Of a stretch of 56,444 nt of DNA, positions 28,746 through 37,869 are shown one piece after another. This DNA comes from an uncultured Opitutales bacterium (GTDB lineage: Bacteria; Verrucomicrobiota; Verrucomicrobiia; Opitutales; Coraliomargaritaceae): the NCBI GenBank assembly GCA_937775295.1, contig CALKBZ010000043.1:1-56444 (forward strand), in the 5' to 3' direction. Below the pieces are notes generated by a model. That model did no database searches, was not told the DNA's origin, and saw only the letters and a program-made list of their open reading frames with translations. The translations under genes were made by a program, and so were the position numbers. Within the stretch, counting starts at the first letter, position 1; the number at the start of each line of letters is the position of its first letter.

Positions 28746-29726
28746 CTCCATTCATCTGTGGCGACTCCTTCGCGATAGTCCACTGGCACGAAGGCGAGTT
28801 CGTTGATCCATCCCGTTACGGAGCCGTTGGTGTCGATGTCACCTGCGGCAAGGCTGGTTCCCATCGAGATGCCTAGCACTGCGTTGTCATTGATCGCCAT
28901 TGCACCAGCCATTGCGGTCACGTCGCCATCATTTGCGAGTGCGAAGGGGATGTCTTTCCACTCCGTTTTTAGCTCATGAAAGAGATTACGAATCGACTTT
29001 TGGAAATCACCCGGGCTGATGCCACGATAGAGTGAGCCTACGCGTGGTTCGTTGTTGATGTAGATTCCCGCAGCACTGCCACCGATCGCATCGACTGTCG
29101 GTAGATGCGCCGCTGCACGCTTGAGGCTGTCTTCAATGCCTGCACGGTGGTAAGCCGGATCGCTTTCGAAATAGGGGCTCCATTTAATCTCTTCGGAGAA
29201 CACGACTTTGCCGTCAATCATCGCGGCGCATTTACGGTCACTACCGCCTAGGTCGAAGCCGAGGCGGTTGCCCTTGAGTGAAACCCATACCGCCAGTGGC
29301 TGCTGGAAGGACTTCTTGGATTTCTGCGTGACTCGAATTCTCAATGGAGAAGGCTTGGTCGAAGCAAGTCTTACCCATGAAATCGTAGTCAAAGGCGCGC
29401 TTCCCATCGGCAGCGTAAACTACTTGGAGCTGCTCGACCACATCCGGTGCATTGCTGATGCGCACTTTGGATCCACCCCATGCCCACAGCAGGAACTTCA
29501 CGGTGCGCTCGCAATATTTAAAAGTATCAGCGGCTGCTTCTGCCGACTCGGGCAGTAGAGTCGTCTCGTAGATCCATGTGGTGCCTTCGGGGCGATCCAC
29601 TCCGATGCGAATTGCGCGACTGTTCAGCGCATCCGCTGCGGCCTTCAGGTATTCACGATTCCACAGTGCTGCCGGTATCAATTCTGGGTCGAGCTGTGGC
29701 TTACAGAGTGGGGTGGTTTGAATCAT
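28697..29726 (-). pseudogene. ROK-like sugar kinase, frameshifted and 3'-truncated
   Basis: Two overlapping minus-strand frames make one protein. The first (from 29726) has MIQTTPLCKP...ETFKYCERTVKFLLWAWGG. The second holds the ROK-type core GFDLGGSDRK with the phosphate-binding Gly loop, AIGGSAAG, ALANDGDV and GISMGTSLA. They are joined by a frameshift at about 29285-29310. The protein then stops soon after ATDEWS, inside a palindromic repeat, so the C-terminal part of the kinase fold is missing. It lies 4 bp after the NagB fusion and was probably part of an amino-sugar operon. Confidence 0.85.
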
Positions 29727-29730
29727 TTAG

Positions 29731-31641
29731 TTATTTATTATAGCGTTTAAAACATTCGATCGCTTCGTATTCAGCGAGGCCGAGTCCGTCGTAGATTTCA
29801 GCCGTGCCACGGTTGATATCGCGAGCGAGGTCCCACGAGTTACTGCTCTTGTTGCCGGCACGACCTGGGCTCTGGCTACGCTGAGTTTGGTGCTGATAGA
29901 TACCTTGAAACTTATTCTCAAATTCATCTGGAGAGAGTGGCACCGCCATGTCAATTTCGTGCGCTTCCCATTCATCCGCAGGACCCTTGTAGAGCCAGAT
30001 GTTGCAATCGTTGAACCACTCTGAATCAGCGCATTGCTTCAGCGCGGCGCGTAAGACCTCAAAGCTCAAGGCCGGAACGGAGAGTGGATCGTGCCCGTAT
30101 CCGGTCGCGAAGATTTGATGCGGTTGCACGCTTTCCAGCAGTTGATACATTTGCGCCACGTCTGTCTCGGTGACGATAAATCGGCGGTAACGACCTTCTT
30201 CGTAAAAGGGCAGGTCCATAAATTGTAGATTCGCAGTGTCGATGCCAAGTGTACGGCCTGAGGAACGCGCCTCACTGCGGCGGATTAAGCCTTTTAGGTG
30301 GCGGATCTCAGCAGTGTCTGCACCGAACGCACCTTTGTCTTTCAGCTGTTGTTCGACTGTTTTCGGATATGCAAGGTCGGCCTTACCGGAGCGGTCTTTG
30401 CCAAGCTCGATCATTAACTCGATAGAGGCTTGCACTTCGGAGTCCGCTACCGCGAGGTTCCCGGAAGTTTGGTACGCGATGGTCACTTCATTGCCGTGTT
30501 GTTTGAGGCGGTTAATCGTGCCGCCTAGACAATACACATCGTCGAGTGGTTCAGGGCTCAGGATGAGTGAGCGTTTAGGGAAAGGCGTGGCACGCTCCGG
30601 ACGGTTAGAGTCGTCGGCGTCGGGTTTGCCGCCTGGCCAGCCAGTGATGGTGTGCTGGGTGATGTTGAACAGATTGATGTTTATCTGATATGCAAAACCT
30701 TGCTCGATCAGTAGGTCGGACATGCCATTTTCGGTGTAATCTTCATCGACCAGCTTGAGCAGCGCTTTAGCTGTTTTTTGAGCCAACCACAGCACGGCTT
30801 TACGGGTCGTCTCTTCAGTCCATTCGATGCGCCCAACCAGCCAAGGGTGGCGCTTGCGGGTCAAGTGGCTCGCCGCGGCTTGGTCGATGCAGAAAAAGCA
30901 ATTTTCATGCTGCTGGAGGAAGGTCGCTGGGATCGTGTCCGTTTGCTCGCCCTCGACGGTTTTCGCCATGATCGAGGCTTTGCCCTCGCCCCATGCGAGT
31001 AGGAAGAGCTTGCGAGCGGCGAGGATGGTGCCGACACCCATCGTGATCGCGTGGCGCGGCACATTTGCTTCGCCGAGGAAGTCACGTGCAGCGTAGCGGC
31101 GAGTCAGCCTGTCGAGCGTGACGAGGCGTGTCAGCGTCTCAGGGCCAGAGCCAGGTTCGTTGAAACCGATGTGGCCGGTGCGGCCAATGCCGAGAATCTG
31201 GATGTCGATGCCGCCAGCTGCGACGATCGCATCTTCGTAGGCCTTGCAGGATTGAAAGACCGCTTCGCTGGCGACCAAACCATCCGGTACGTTGGTGTTT
31301 TCCGGCTTCAGATCGACATGATCAAATAGCTGATCCTGCATGAACTTGCGGTAGCTCTTTGGGTGATCACCATCGAGTCCGTAGTATTCATCCAAATTAA
31401 ACGTGATGACGTTGGCGAACGACAGGCCTTCTTTCTGGTGGCGGCGAATCAGTTCGCGATAGAGGCGCACCGGCGTCGAGCCAGTTGCGAGTCCGAGCAC
31501 CGTCTGCTTGTTCGCTGCATTACGTTCGTTGATCAAATCGGTGATGGCATCCGCAACGGTCTGACATGCGTCATCGGCACTGTTGTAGATCTGGGCGGGG
31601 ATACGCTCTAACTGGGTGAGTTCAGATTCAATAGGTGTCAT
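29731..31641 (-). CDS. nagB: Glucosamine-6-phosphate deaminase fused to a degenerate LmbE/PIG-L domain
   Basis: A 636-aa protein. Residues ~15-290 are NagB: GLATGSTPVRLY, NLDEYYGLD and GIGRTGHIGFNEPG with His157, all intact. It should convert glucosamine-6-phosphate to fructose-6-phosphate and ammonia. Residues ~355-630 match the LmbE-like tail of long NagB proteins of Bacteroidetes type. Its metal motif, normally SPHPDDD, reads SPEPLDD (362-368), and the second His site, normally DPHGTH, reads DPLSVP (518-523). The deacetylase-like domain is thus probably inactive. It is divergent from an AraC regulator. Confidence 0.9.
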   Translation of the reverse strand: MTPIESELTQLERIPAQIYNSADDACQTVADAITDLINERNAANKQTVLGLATGSTPVRLYRELIRRHQKEGLSFANVITFNLDEYYGLDGDHPKSYRKFMQDQLFDHVDLKPENTNVPDGLVASEAVFQSCKAYEDAIVAAGGIDIQILGIGRTGHIGFNEPGSGPETLTRLVTLDRLTRRYAARDFLGEANVPRHAITMGVGTILAARKLFLLAWGEGKASIMAKTVEGEQTDTIPATFLQQHENCFFCIDQAAASHLTRKRHPWLVGRIEWTEETTRKAVLWLAQKTAKALLKLVDEDYTENGMSDLLIEQGFAYQININLFNITQHTITGWPGGKPDADDSNRPERATPFPKRSLILSPEPLDDVYCLGGTINRLKQHGNEVTIAYQTSGNLAVADSEVQASIELMIELGKDRSGKADLAYPKTVEQQLKDKGAFGADTAEIRHLKGLIRRSEARSSGRTLGIDTANLQFMDLPFYEEGRYRRFIVTETDVAQMYQLLESVQPHQIFATGYGHDPLSVPALSFEVLRAALKQCADSEWFNDCNIWLYKGPADEWEAHEIDMAVPLSPDEFENKFQGIYQHQTQRSQSPGRAGNKSSNSWDLARDINRGTAEIYDGLGLAEYEAIECFKRYNK

Positions 31642-31711
31642 TGTTATATAATACTTTATCTTTGGTGTAAAATAATTGCTTATATCGGAGTATTTATTGA
31701 TGATTTAGGAA

Positions 31712-32611
31712 ATGGCCGCCCCTCAGGACAGTTTCGGTGGATTTCCTTCATATATCAAAGACCCGAAGAGTTATTACGACGGTGTGGATCTACCGGATCG
31801 CGTGATTTGTCGTAACGTCATTGTATTCGACCGTCTGACGCGCAGGGCGCTGCAGCAGCAACACTTGGCGAATCGCATGCACCACCGCTATGTCTTGATT
31901 CGCGTGCTCAAAACTTCGGGGGTGGTGAGTGTCGATGGCCAGAGCTTTCAACTCAATGAGGGCGATGCGCTGCTGGTGGCGCCATATCAATTTCACCACT
32001 TCATTGATCTACAGTCAGACCAACTGCGTTGGCTATTTATCACGTTTGATCTGGAGCAGGGTGAATCCATGCTGGCAGATTTAAGCTATCGAAGCTTACA
32101 GCCGGATCGAGCGGCGCATCGATTGTGGGGCGAAATCGCACAGCTTTGGGTGCGAAACAGTTCAGAGCATCGATCCGAGCTCATGCCGATGCTGGATCGC
32201 ATGCTCACTCGGCTACAATCGACCATGGCTGCGCGTGTGCCCGGCGGGGATGACGTGCGACTTGACTCGAAAAATGAGTGGATCGTCGGGATTGAGGCAT
32301 TGATTATTCGCTCGGTTCGAGAGGGCTGGACCTTCGAAGAGGTCGCGCAGAGAGCGGGTTTTTCTGAACGACACTTACGTAACCGCTTCGAGCAGCAGAT
32401 GGGCCTGTCATTGCGAGACTACCGCAGCAACTATCAGTTTCATACTGCGATTTCTCTGATGCGCGATGTTAAGCGCAGCCTTTCGGATATAGCGGAGTTG
32501 AGTGGCTTTAATTCTCAGTCAGTGTTCACACGCTTCATACGGCGCATGGCAGAGCTGACTCCGCGCGAACTCTGTCGGCAAGTCAGGGAAGGGCGCTACG
32601 AGCCGAGCTGA
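31712..32611 (+). CDS. AraC-family transcriptional regulator
   Basis: A 299-aa protein. The N-terminal half has a cupin-like sensor (VVSVDGQSFQLNEGDALLVAPYQFHHF). The C-terminal ~100 residues carry two helix-turn-helix motifs (FEEVAQRAGFSERHLRNRF; LSDIAELSGFNSQSVFTRFIRR). It is divergent from the nagB fusion with a 70-bp shared gap, so it probably controls that operon in response to a sugar. Its own terminator lies about 50 bp downstream. Confidence 0.9.
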   Translation: MAAPQDSFGGFPSYIKDPKSYYDGVDLPDRVICRNVIVFDRLTRRALQQQHLANRMHHRYVLIRVLKTSGVVSVDGQSFQLNEGDALLVAPYQFHHFIDLQSDQLRWLFITFDLEQGESMLADLSYRSLQPDRAAHRLWGEIAQLWVRNSSEHRSELMPMLDRMLTRLQSTMAARVPGGDDVRLDSKNEWIVGIEALIIRSVREGWTFEEVAQRAGFSERHLRNRFEQQMGLSLRDYRSNYQFHTAISLMRDVKRSLSDIAELSGFNSQSVFTRFIRRMAELTPRELCRQVREGRYEPS

Positions 32612-32660
32612 TCGGTGCGCCTTCAGCAAGTGATCGTGATAGTGAAAGTAATACTGTAGC

Positions 32661-32685
32661 CACGGCACTCTGCTGCCGTGTTTTT
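32661..32685 (+). terminator. Rho-independent terminator after the AraC gene
   Basis: A perfect 7-bp stem CACGGCA / TGCCGTG (32661-32680) with a 6-nt loop, followed by TTTTT. Confidence 0.88.
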
Positions 32686-32731
32686 AATACGAAGGCCTTA
32701 TACCATCCTGCGCCTAAAACTGGTAAAATAT

Positions 32732-32853
32732 TAACCGCAGATGCACACGGATTAACGCAGATGAATTACACTCAATTCGAGTTTAAACCTGCGTTTATTT
32801 GCTTCGCCCTTTGGTTGAGTGTCGCTTCGCTCGAACGCGTGCATCTGCGGTTA
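32732..32853. repeat. 122-bp element with 15-bp terminal inverted repeats
   Basis: TAACCGCAGATGCAC at 32732-32746 is repeated in perfect inverse at 32839-32853. The interior holds a second CGCAGATG copy and no gene. The CGCAGATG word resembles dispersed repeats common in Verrucomicrobiota and Planctomycetota. It may be a small non-autonomous mobile element; no target-site duplication was recognised. Confidence 0.65.
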
Positions 32854-32908
32854 CAGCAACGGCTCGCGAGGACATGCGAATTATACCATTAAAAGTCAGT
32901 TGCTGGCC

Positions 32909-33295
32909 TTAGTGTTCTAGAATCTCGACCTCGTAACCGTCGGGATCGGTGATGAAGGCCATTTTTTTACCATCCGTGAATTTCTCGCGCCAGTTGCTTG
33001 GCCAGAGGTCGAGCGTGAGGTCGAGGCCTTCGAGCATTTCGCAGTAGGCAACGATATTATCGACGCGGATACAGGTGTGGATCAGATCATCGGGCACCTT
33101 GACGACGTAGTCGGGCGAGTGTGTGAGCTCCAGATTGTGCGCGCTACCAGGGATTTGTAAGTGAGCGAGCTGATTCCCCGACGGCGACTTATCAGTCCGG
33201 CGTAGGACGGTAAAGCCACAGGTCTGGCAATACCAGTCGATCGACTTTTCTAGGTTCGAGACACGTATACGAGTATGATCAAAAGTAATTGGCAT
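32909..33295 (-). CDS. Glyoxalase I-like VOC-family protein
   Basis: A 128-aa VOC protein with the two paired beta-alpha-beta modules. Candidate metal ligands occur at the glyoxalase I positions: His7, Glu56 (NLELTH), His73 (LIHTCIRV) and Glu124 (YEVEILE), along with DPDGYEVEI. The size and ligand spacing fit lactoylglutathione lyase (GloA), which detoxifies methylglyoxal, although other VOC lyases are possible. It lies 33 bp from the PAS-AraC gene on the same strand. Confidence 0.85.
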   Translation of the reverse strand: MPITFDHTRIRVSNLEKSIDWYCQTCGFTVLRRTDKSPSGNQLAHLQIPGSAHNLELTHSPDYVVKVPDDLIHTCIRVDNIVAYCEMLEGLDLTLDLWPSNWREKFTDGKKMAFITDPDGYEVEILEH

Positions 33296-33328
33296 AGGAA
33301 GAATACAGTGGGAACTTTAGTGGGGTCG

Positions 33329-34108
33329 TCAATCAGTTGTGTTGGCTGCGAATGATAAGTTTGATGACTTACCAGTTGACCGATGTATCTTGCGGTAGCG
33401 CCCAGGAGCCATGCCGAACAGTTTTTGAAACTCGCGAGTGAAGTGGCTGTGGTCGTAGAAGCCGACATCTTGCGCGATCTGGCTCACGGTATTGTCACTG
33501 TGCATTAAAATCTGGCTGGCGCGGGTTAGTCGGTAGCGAATTAGGAATCGGGACGGGGTTTGTTCGAACACGGTGCGAAAACGCCGCTCAAATTGACTGA
33601 TGGATAGGCTGGCGACTTTGGCTAGATCCGCCATTCCGATCGGTTCGGCGTAGTGCAGGTTGATGTAATTGACCACCGCATTCATACGTCGATAGGGCTG
33701 CCATGCATTGTCGCTGCGCTCAAAGTCGCGCATGCAGCCGATGATGCCGACGCAGTTGCCGCTATTGTCGTAGAGTGGGAATTTGCTGGTGACGTGCCAC
33801 GAGACGGCCCCGTCGGGATTCGCCACCAGTTCAACACGGCGGGGAATCGGTTCGCCGCTATCGATCACTTTGGCGTCATCTTTGGCGTAGTGCGCAATCA
33901 TGTAGCTGGGAAAGAAATCAAAGTCAGTCTTACCGATCAACTCGTCCTCCGATTTAAGACCGAGCTTTTCGAGCTGTAGGTCATTGGCTCCGATGAAGCG
34001 CCCCTCGCGGTCTTTCATGAAAAAATAGACGTCACCGAGCGCTGAAAAAAGCGCGAGAATACTACTCGGGTTAAGGTTTTGATGCAGCGGTAAGGGATCT
34101 GATTTCAT
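33329..34108 (-). CDS. PAS-domain AraC-family regulator
   Basis: A 259-aa regulator. Residues ~20-130 form a PAS domain (VYFFMKDREGRFIGAND; IGKTDFDFFP; VSWHVTSKFPLYDNSGN). The C-terminus has AraC-type helix-turn-helix motifs (MADLAKVASLSISQFERRF; VSQIAQDVGFYDHSHFTREF). A PAS sensor replaces the usual cupin. It is divergent from an epimerase gene across a 106-bp gap containing GGAATATTTCC, so it likely regulates the epimerase-ThuA operon. A paralogue is at 44174. Confidence 0.9.
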   Translation of the reverse strand: MKSDPLPLHQNLNPSSILALFSALGDVYFFMKDREGRFIGANDLQLEKLGLKSEDELIGKTDFDFFPSYMIAHYAKDDAKVIDSGEPIPRRVELVANPDGAVSWHVTSKFPLYDNSGNCVGIIGCMRDFERSDNAWQPYRRMNAVVNYINLHYAEPIGMADLAKVASLSISQFERRFRTVFEQTPSRFLIRYRLTRASQILMHSDNTVSQIAQDVGFYDHSHFTREFQKLFGMAPGRYRKIHRSTGKSSNLSFAANTTD

Positions 34109-34214
34109 GGCTTGATGGTTGCACTTTCAGTGTAATGCTGAAAATATACACAAATATGCGGAATATTTCCAAGGCTTAAACGTGTTCCGTATGGTATCTT
34201 CTTAAGTCTACTCT

Positions 34215-35090
34215 ATGCAATTTGGCCTCAATACCTTTCTTGTCAGCTCTGGTTTTACAGATGCCGACTTACCTCTACTGCAAACATTCAAGTCCTACGG
34301 TGCGGATGTTGTTGAGCTAGCGATCGTCGAGCCTGCTGCGGTTTCGGTGCCTTTGTTGATCGATGCCTTGGCTTCGTCTGGGCTAAAGGAGCCGGTTGTC
34401 TGTGGTGCGTTTTGCCCAGGGCGTGATTTGCGTGGCACTGAAGGGGAACAACTCGCCTGCGTGCAATACATTTCCGAGCTCATCAAACTCGCGCTGCAGC
34501 TTGGTGCCACTGTGGTCTGTGGCCCGATGTATTCGGAAACGGGTCGTGCGGGGCGTCATTCGCCGGAAGACCGCGAAGCGCAATTAGCGCAAATCGCGTC
34601 GCATTTGAAACCACTCTGTCAGCAGGCCGAAGCGGCAGGGGTGATCTTGGCAATAGAGCCGCTCAATCGTTTCGAGACAGATTGCATCAATACTTTAGAA
34701 CAAGCGGTGGACTTGATCCAACGTGTCGGCAGTCCCGCCCTAAAAATACACATCGATACCTTCCATATGAATATCGAGGAGGACGACTCGGTTGCGGCCA
34801 TCCTCAAGCATGGCCAGCATATCGGCCATGTGCATGCCAGCGCCAGTCACCGCGGCTTGCTGGGGCAGGATCAGGTGGACTGGGACGGCGTGCTCTCTGC
34901 CTTGCAGACGATCGGCTACGACGGCGATATCGTGATCGAAAGCTTCTCTGAAGATAATGAAGTGATTGCCCGCGCAGCCGCGATCTGGCGTCCTTTATAT
35001 GACAGTCCCGAGCAGCTGTCAGTCGAGGGCCTAGAATTCCTAAAAAATACTTGGATAGAAATCGACCCAATAAACTGTCAAACTGTATAG
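34215..35090 (+). CDS. Sugar phosphate isomerase/epimerase (tagatose/psicose 3-epimerase-like)
   Basis: A 291-aa TIM-barrel protein. The four metal ligands of the ketose 3-epimerase family are visible: Glu in [11 protein letters not shown], Asp in [11 protein letters not shown], His in [10 protein letters not shown] and Glu in VIESFSED. It should epimerise a keto-sugar or a derivative; the natural substrate is not known. It ends 5 bp before the ThuA gene, making a small operon that faces away from the PAS-AraC regulator. Confidence 0.88.
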   Translation: MQFGLNTFLVSSGFTDADLPLLQTFKSYGADVVELAIVEPAAVSVPLLIDALASSGLKEPVVCGAFCPGRDLRGTEGEQLACVQYISELIKLALQLGATVVCGPMYSETGRAGRHSPEDREAQLAQIASHLKPLCQQAEAAGVILAIEPLNRFETDCINTLEQAVDLIQRVGSPALKIHIDTFHMNIEEDDSVAAILKHGQHIGHVHASASHRGLLGQDQVDWDGVLSALQTIGYDGDIVIESFSEDNEVIARAAAIWRPLYDSPEQLSVEGLEFLKNTWIEIDPINCQTV

Positions 35091-35095
35091 TTACG

Positions 35096-36010
35096 ATGAA
35101 GATTAGTCATACCCTTAAATTTCTATCCTGCCTGCTACTTTGCCTGTGCAGCGTTCAAGCCGTGTCTGCTGGCACCACCAAGAATATCATCTTTCTAGCT
35201 GGTAAGAAGAGTCACGGCTATGGGGCGCATGAGCACCGCGCTGGTTCTATGTTGCTGGCTCGCTGCCTGAATGAAAGCGGCCTCGATGTGAAGGCCAGCG
35301 TCGTGGCTAATGGCGCTCGGCCGGAAATTGCTGAGTCGGACAAGGCGCCCGATGCGATTGTGATGTATTGCGATGGCGGTAAAGGCCACATTGCAAAGGC
35401 GCACCAGGATAAGATCCAGACATGGGTGGACGATGGTGTGGGGGTCGCCTGTCTGCATTATGGCGTAGAAGTTGAGCCTAATGTATTAGGTCAAACCTTC
35501 CTTGATTGGATCGGTGGCTATTTTGCAATTGGCTGGTCAGTGAATCCACATTGGGATGCGAGCTTTGCCGAGTTTCCCGAGCACCCAATCACCAATGGCG
35601 TGCAACCGTTTACGATTCGCGATGAGTGGTATTACCACATGCGTTTTCAGCCCGACATGGAGGGCGTCACGCCGATTCTCTCTTCCTTGCCACCGATCGA
35701 GACCTTGACCTCGCGGGCCCACGATAAGAACCGCGGCAGCAATCCAGCGGTTATGGCTGCAGTCAGTGCGGGTAAAAAACAGCATGTTGCTTGGGCCTAT
35801 GAACGTCCCGACGGTGGACGTGGCTTCGGCTTTACTGGCGGACACTTTCACCAAAACTGGCAGCAGGACGATTTTCGTAAGACCGTGCTCAATGCAATCG
35901 TATGGACTGCCAAGGGCGATGTTCCGGCTGACGGCGTGCCGTCGCGCACGCCGAGCGATGCCGAGCTAGAGCTTAACCAAGACTATCCCGAGCGAAAACC
36001 TAAGAAATAG
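35096..36010 (+). CDS. ThuA-domain protein, exported
   Basis: A 304-aa protein with a signal peptide (residues 1-25, ending AVSAG). The ThuA/class-I-amidotransferase-like fold shows as IIFLAGKKSHGYGAHEH, AIVMYCDGGKGH, GVGVACLHYGVE, then GFGFTGGHFHQNW. ThuA-like proteins occur beside Gfo/Idh and DUF1080 genes and are linked to disaccharide and 3-keto-sugar use. Its exact reaction is not known. An in-frame start at 35051 lies inside the upstream gene; 35096 gives the signal peptide directly. Confidence 0.85.
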   Translation: MKISHTLKFLSCLLLCLCSVQAVSAGTTKNIIFLAGKKSHGYGAHEHRAGSMLLARCLNESGLDVKASVVANGARPEIAESDKAPDAIVMYCDGGKGHIAKAHQDKIQTWVDDGVGVACLHYGVEVEPNVLGQTFLDWIGGYFAIGWSVNPHWDASFAEFPEHPITNGVQPFTIRDEWYYHMRFQPDMEGVTPILSSLPPIETLTSRAHDKNRGSNPAVMAAVSAGKKQHVAWAYERPDGGRGFGFTGGHFHQNWQQDDFRKTVLNAIVWTAKGDVPADGVPSRTPSDAELELNQDYPERKPKK

Positions 36011-36037
36011 AATTTAACTCAAATCAAAATAATACAA

Positions 36038-36226
36038 ATGACACGTTACCTTAAAACAATTGTTCTGCTCGGAGCCACTTGCATGATCGCCAGTCCTGCT
36101 GTCGCTAAACCTACTCCAGCACCTGCCATCAAGGCACTGTTAATCACCGGCGGTTGCTGTCATGATTACGATAATCAGCGCGATTTTCAGCCGTATACAC
36201 TTTGTTTGGTATGCGGCTTTTTTTAG
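36038..36226 (+). pseudogene. ThuA-domain protein, 5' fragment
   Basis: The 62-aa frame has a good signal peptide ([21 protein letters not shown]) and then the start of a ThuA domain, [16 protein letters not shown]. After about residue 50 homology ends, and the remaining codons lie in a terminator hairpin. The rest of the gene is gone, so this is a 3' deletion remnant. It follows the intact ThuA gene in the same direction. Confidence 0.7.
36189..36224 (+). terminator. Rho-independent terminator inside the ThuA fragment
   Basis: A 10-bp stem AGCCGTATAC / GTATGCGGCT with one G-T pair (36189-36218) is followed by seven T. It ends transcription of the epimerase-ThuA operon. It sits exactly where the ThuA fragment loses homology. 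Confidence 0.85.
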
Positions 36227-36396
36227 TTCTGATTGCTGTGGAACCCTTTCGCATTGCAATCGGGGAGGGTCCGCCTTCGCGTGGACCGCAGCTAGATAAG
36301 TTCAGAGGCAATGCGGACCACACGGAGGTGGTCCCTCCCGCACTTCGCTATCCTGCACTTGGGAGGGACGAGATCCGCCTTGTCCTCAGCAACCAA
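36225..36396. repeat. GGGAGGG/TCC inverted-repeat element
   Basis: This noncoding stretch contains the hairpins GGTCC...GGACC (36268-36287) and GGACCAC-ACGGAG-GTGGTCC (36315-36334), plus repeated GGGAGGG and CCTCCC words at both ends. It resembles dispersed intergenic repeats and is related to the pair at 28680. It lies at the junction between the ThuA fragment and the broken sulfatase. Confidence 0.55.
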
Positions 36397-36417
36397 TCTT
36401 AAATCCCTATATTATTC

Positions 36418-37857
36418 ATGAGACATCGCTCTAATTTCCGTATGAAACGTCACACTCTTTCAGCCCTGCTCCTCATCACAGGGACCTGCATTTTAAGCAG
36501 CGTTTACGCAACGGCCGCCAAGCCAGTGCAGACTCCCAATGTCATCTATATTCTGGCCGACGACCTCGGCCTGGGCGATCTCGGTTGCTATGGGCAGCAA
36601 AAGCTCAAGACGCCAAACATCGACCGTCTCGCCGCTGAGGGCATGCGTTTTACGGAGCACTACTCCGGTAACACGGTGTGCTCACCCTCGCGCGCCGTGC
36701 TGATGACCGGGCAGCATCCCGGGCACGTGCATTGCCGTGGCAATGGTAATGAGAACGGCTTCGCGCTGGATCCGGAGATGACGACGCTGCCGCGTCTGTT
36801 TAAAAACGCTGGCTACGCCACCGGTGCCTTCGGCAAGTGGGGGCTAGGGGAGACGAACCTTACAGGCGCGCCCAATCCGCTTGCTCACGGATTCGACCAC
36901 TACACTGGTTGGAAGAGCCAAATGATTGCCCATACCTATTATCCCAGTAGCTTTGTGCGCGATGGTGTCGAAGAGCCGCTCGAGCAAGGCACTTTCGTGC
37001 ATGACCTGATCATGGCGGATGCGTTTAAGTTTGTTTAAGAGAGCGCCGAAGCTGGAGAGCCATTCTTTTGCTATATTCCGACAGCCGTTCCGCATGCCGC
37101 GATGCACGCCCCCAAAGCACTGCATGAGAAGTGGCGTGAAGTGTATCCAGAATTCGATGACAAGATTGGTAAATATAGTGCGGGGCTGGGAGAGGACTGC
37201 CCGCCCGTTCAAAACCCGATCGGGGGCTTTGCAGCAATGATGGAGAACTTCGACAACCAGGTTGGTGAATTACTCGATCTGCTAATTGGACTCGGAATTG
37301 ATGAGAATACGATCATCCTGTTTTCCAGTGACAACGGTGCGCATCGCGAGGGTGGGCATAATCCGAATTTTTGGGATTCCAATGGTCCGCTAAGAGGCAT
37401 CAAGCGTGATCTTTACGAAGGCGGCATCCGCACGCCGTTCTTGGTGCGTTGGCCTGGCAAGATTGCCGCAGGGAGCACGAGTGCCCACCTGAGCGCATTC
37501 TGGGATATCGTGCCGACGATGGCCGAACTGACTGGTCAACCGACCCCGGTGCAAAGCGATGGAATTTCCATCGTTCCGACATTGCTTGGGCAGGGGGAGC
37601 AGACACCGCACAAATACATTTACCATGAATTCATACGCGGGAATGCGAAGCCATACAGTTCACGATCGCTACGCCAAGGAGACTGGAAAGCTGTGCAAAT
37701 CGCCAAATGTCAGGAGCAGGGCGGGGGCTTTGATTCGATCGAACTTTACAATCTGAAAGATGATCTCGGTGAAACCAAGAATCTCGCTAACCAGTATCCT
37801 GAGATCGTCGACAAGATGGAGCGCTTTATGGACGAAGCGCATACTCCGTTGAAATAA
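36418..37857 (+). pseudogene. Arylsulfatase with an in-frame nonsense codon
   Basis: One continuous reading frame encodes a full sulfatase of about 479 codons, interrupted by TAA at 37036-37038 after ADAFKFV. Before the stop there is a signal peptide (Met at 36418 or 36442), the DD metal pair in YILADDLGLGD and the formylglycine motif CSPSR (Cys88). After it come IPTAVPHAAMHAP, LFSSDNGAH, GGIRTPFLVRWPG and the C-terminal ELYNLKDDLGETKNLA. No other lesion is seen. Translation would give a ~206-aa fragment lacking the second half of the active site, so the gene is broken unless the stop is read through or is a sequencing error. Confidence 0.9.
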
Positions 37858-37869
37858 TCTATTCCTCCC

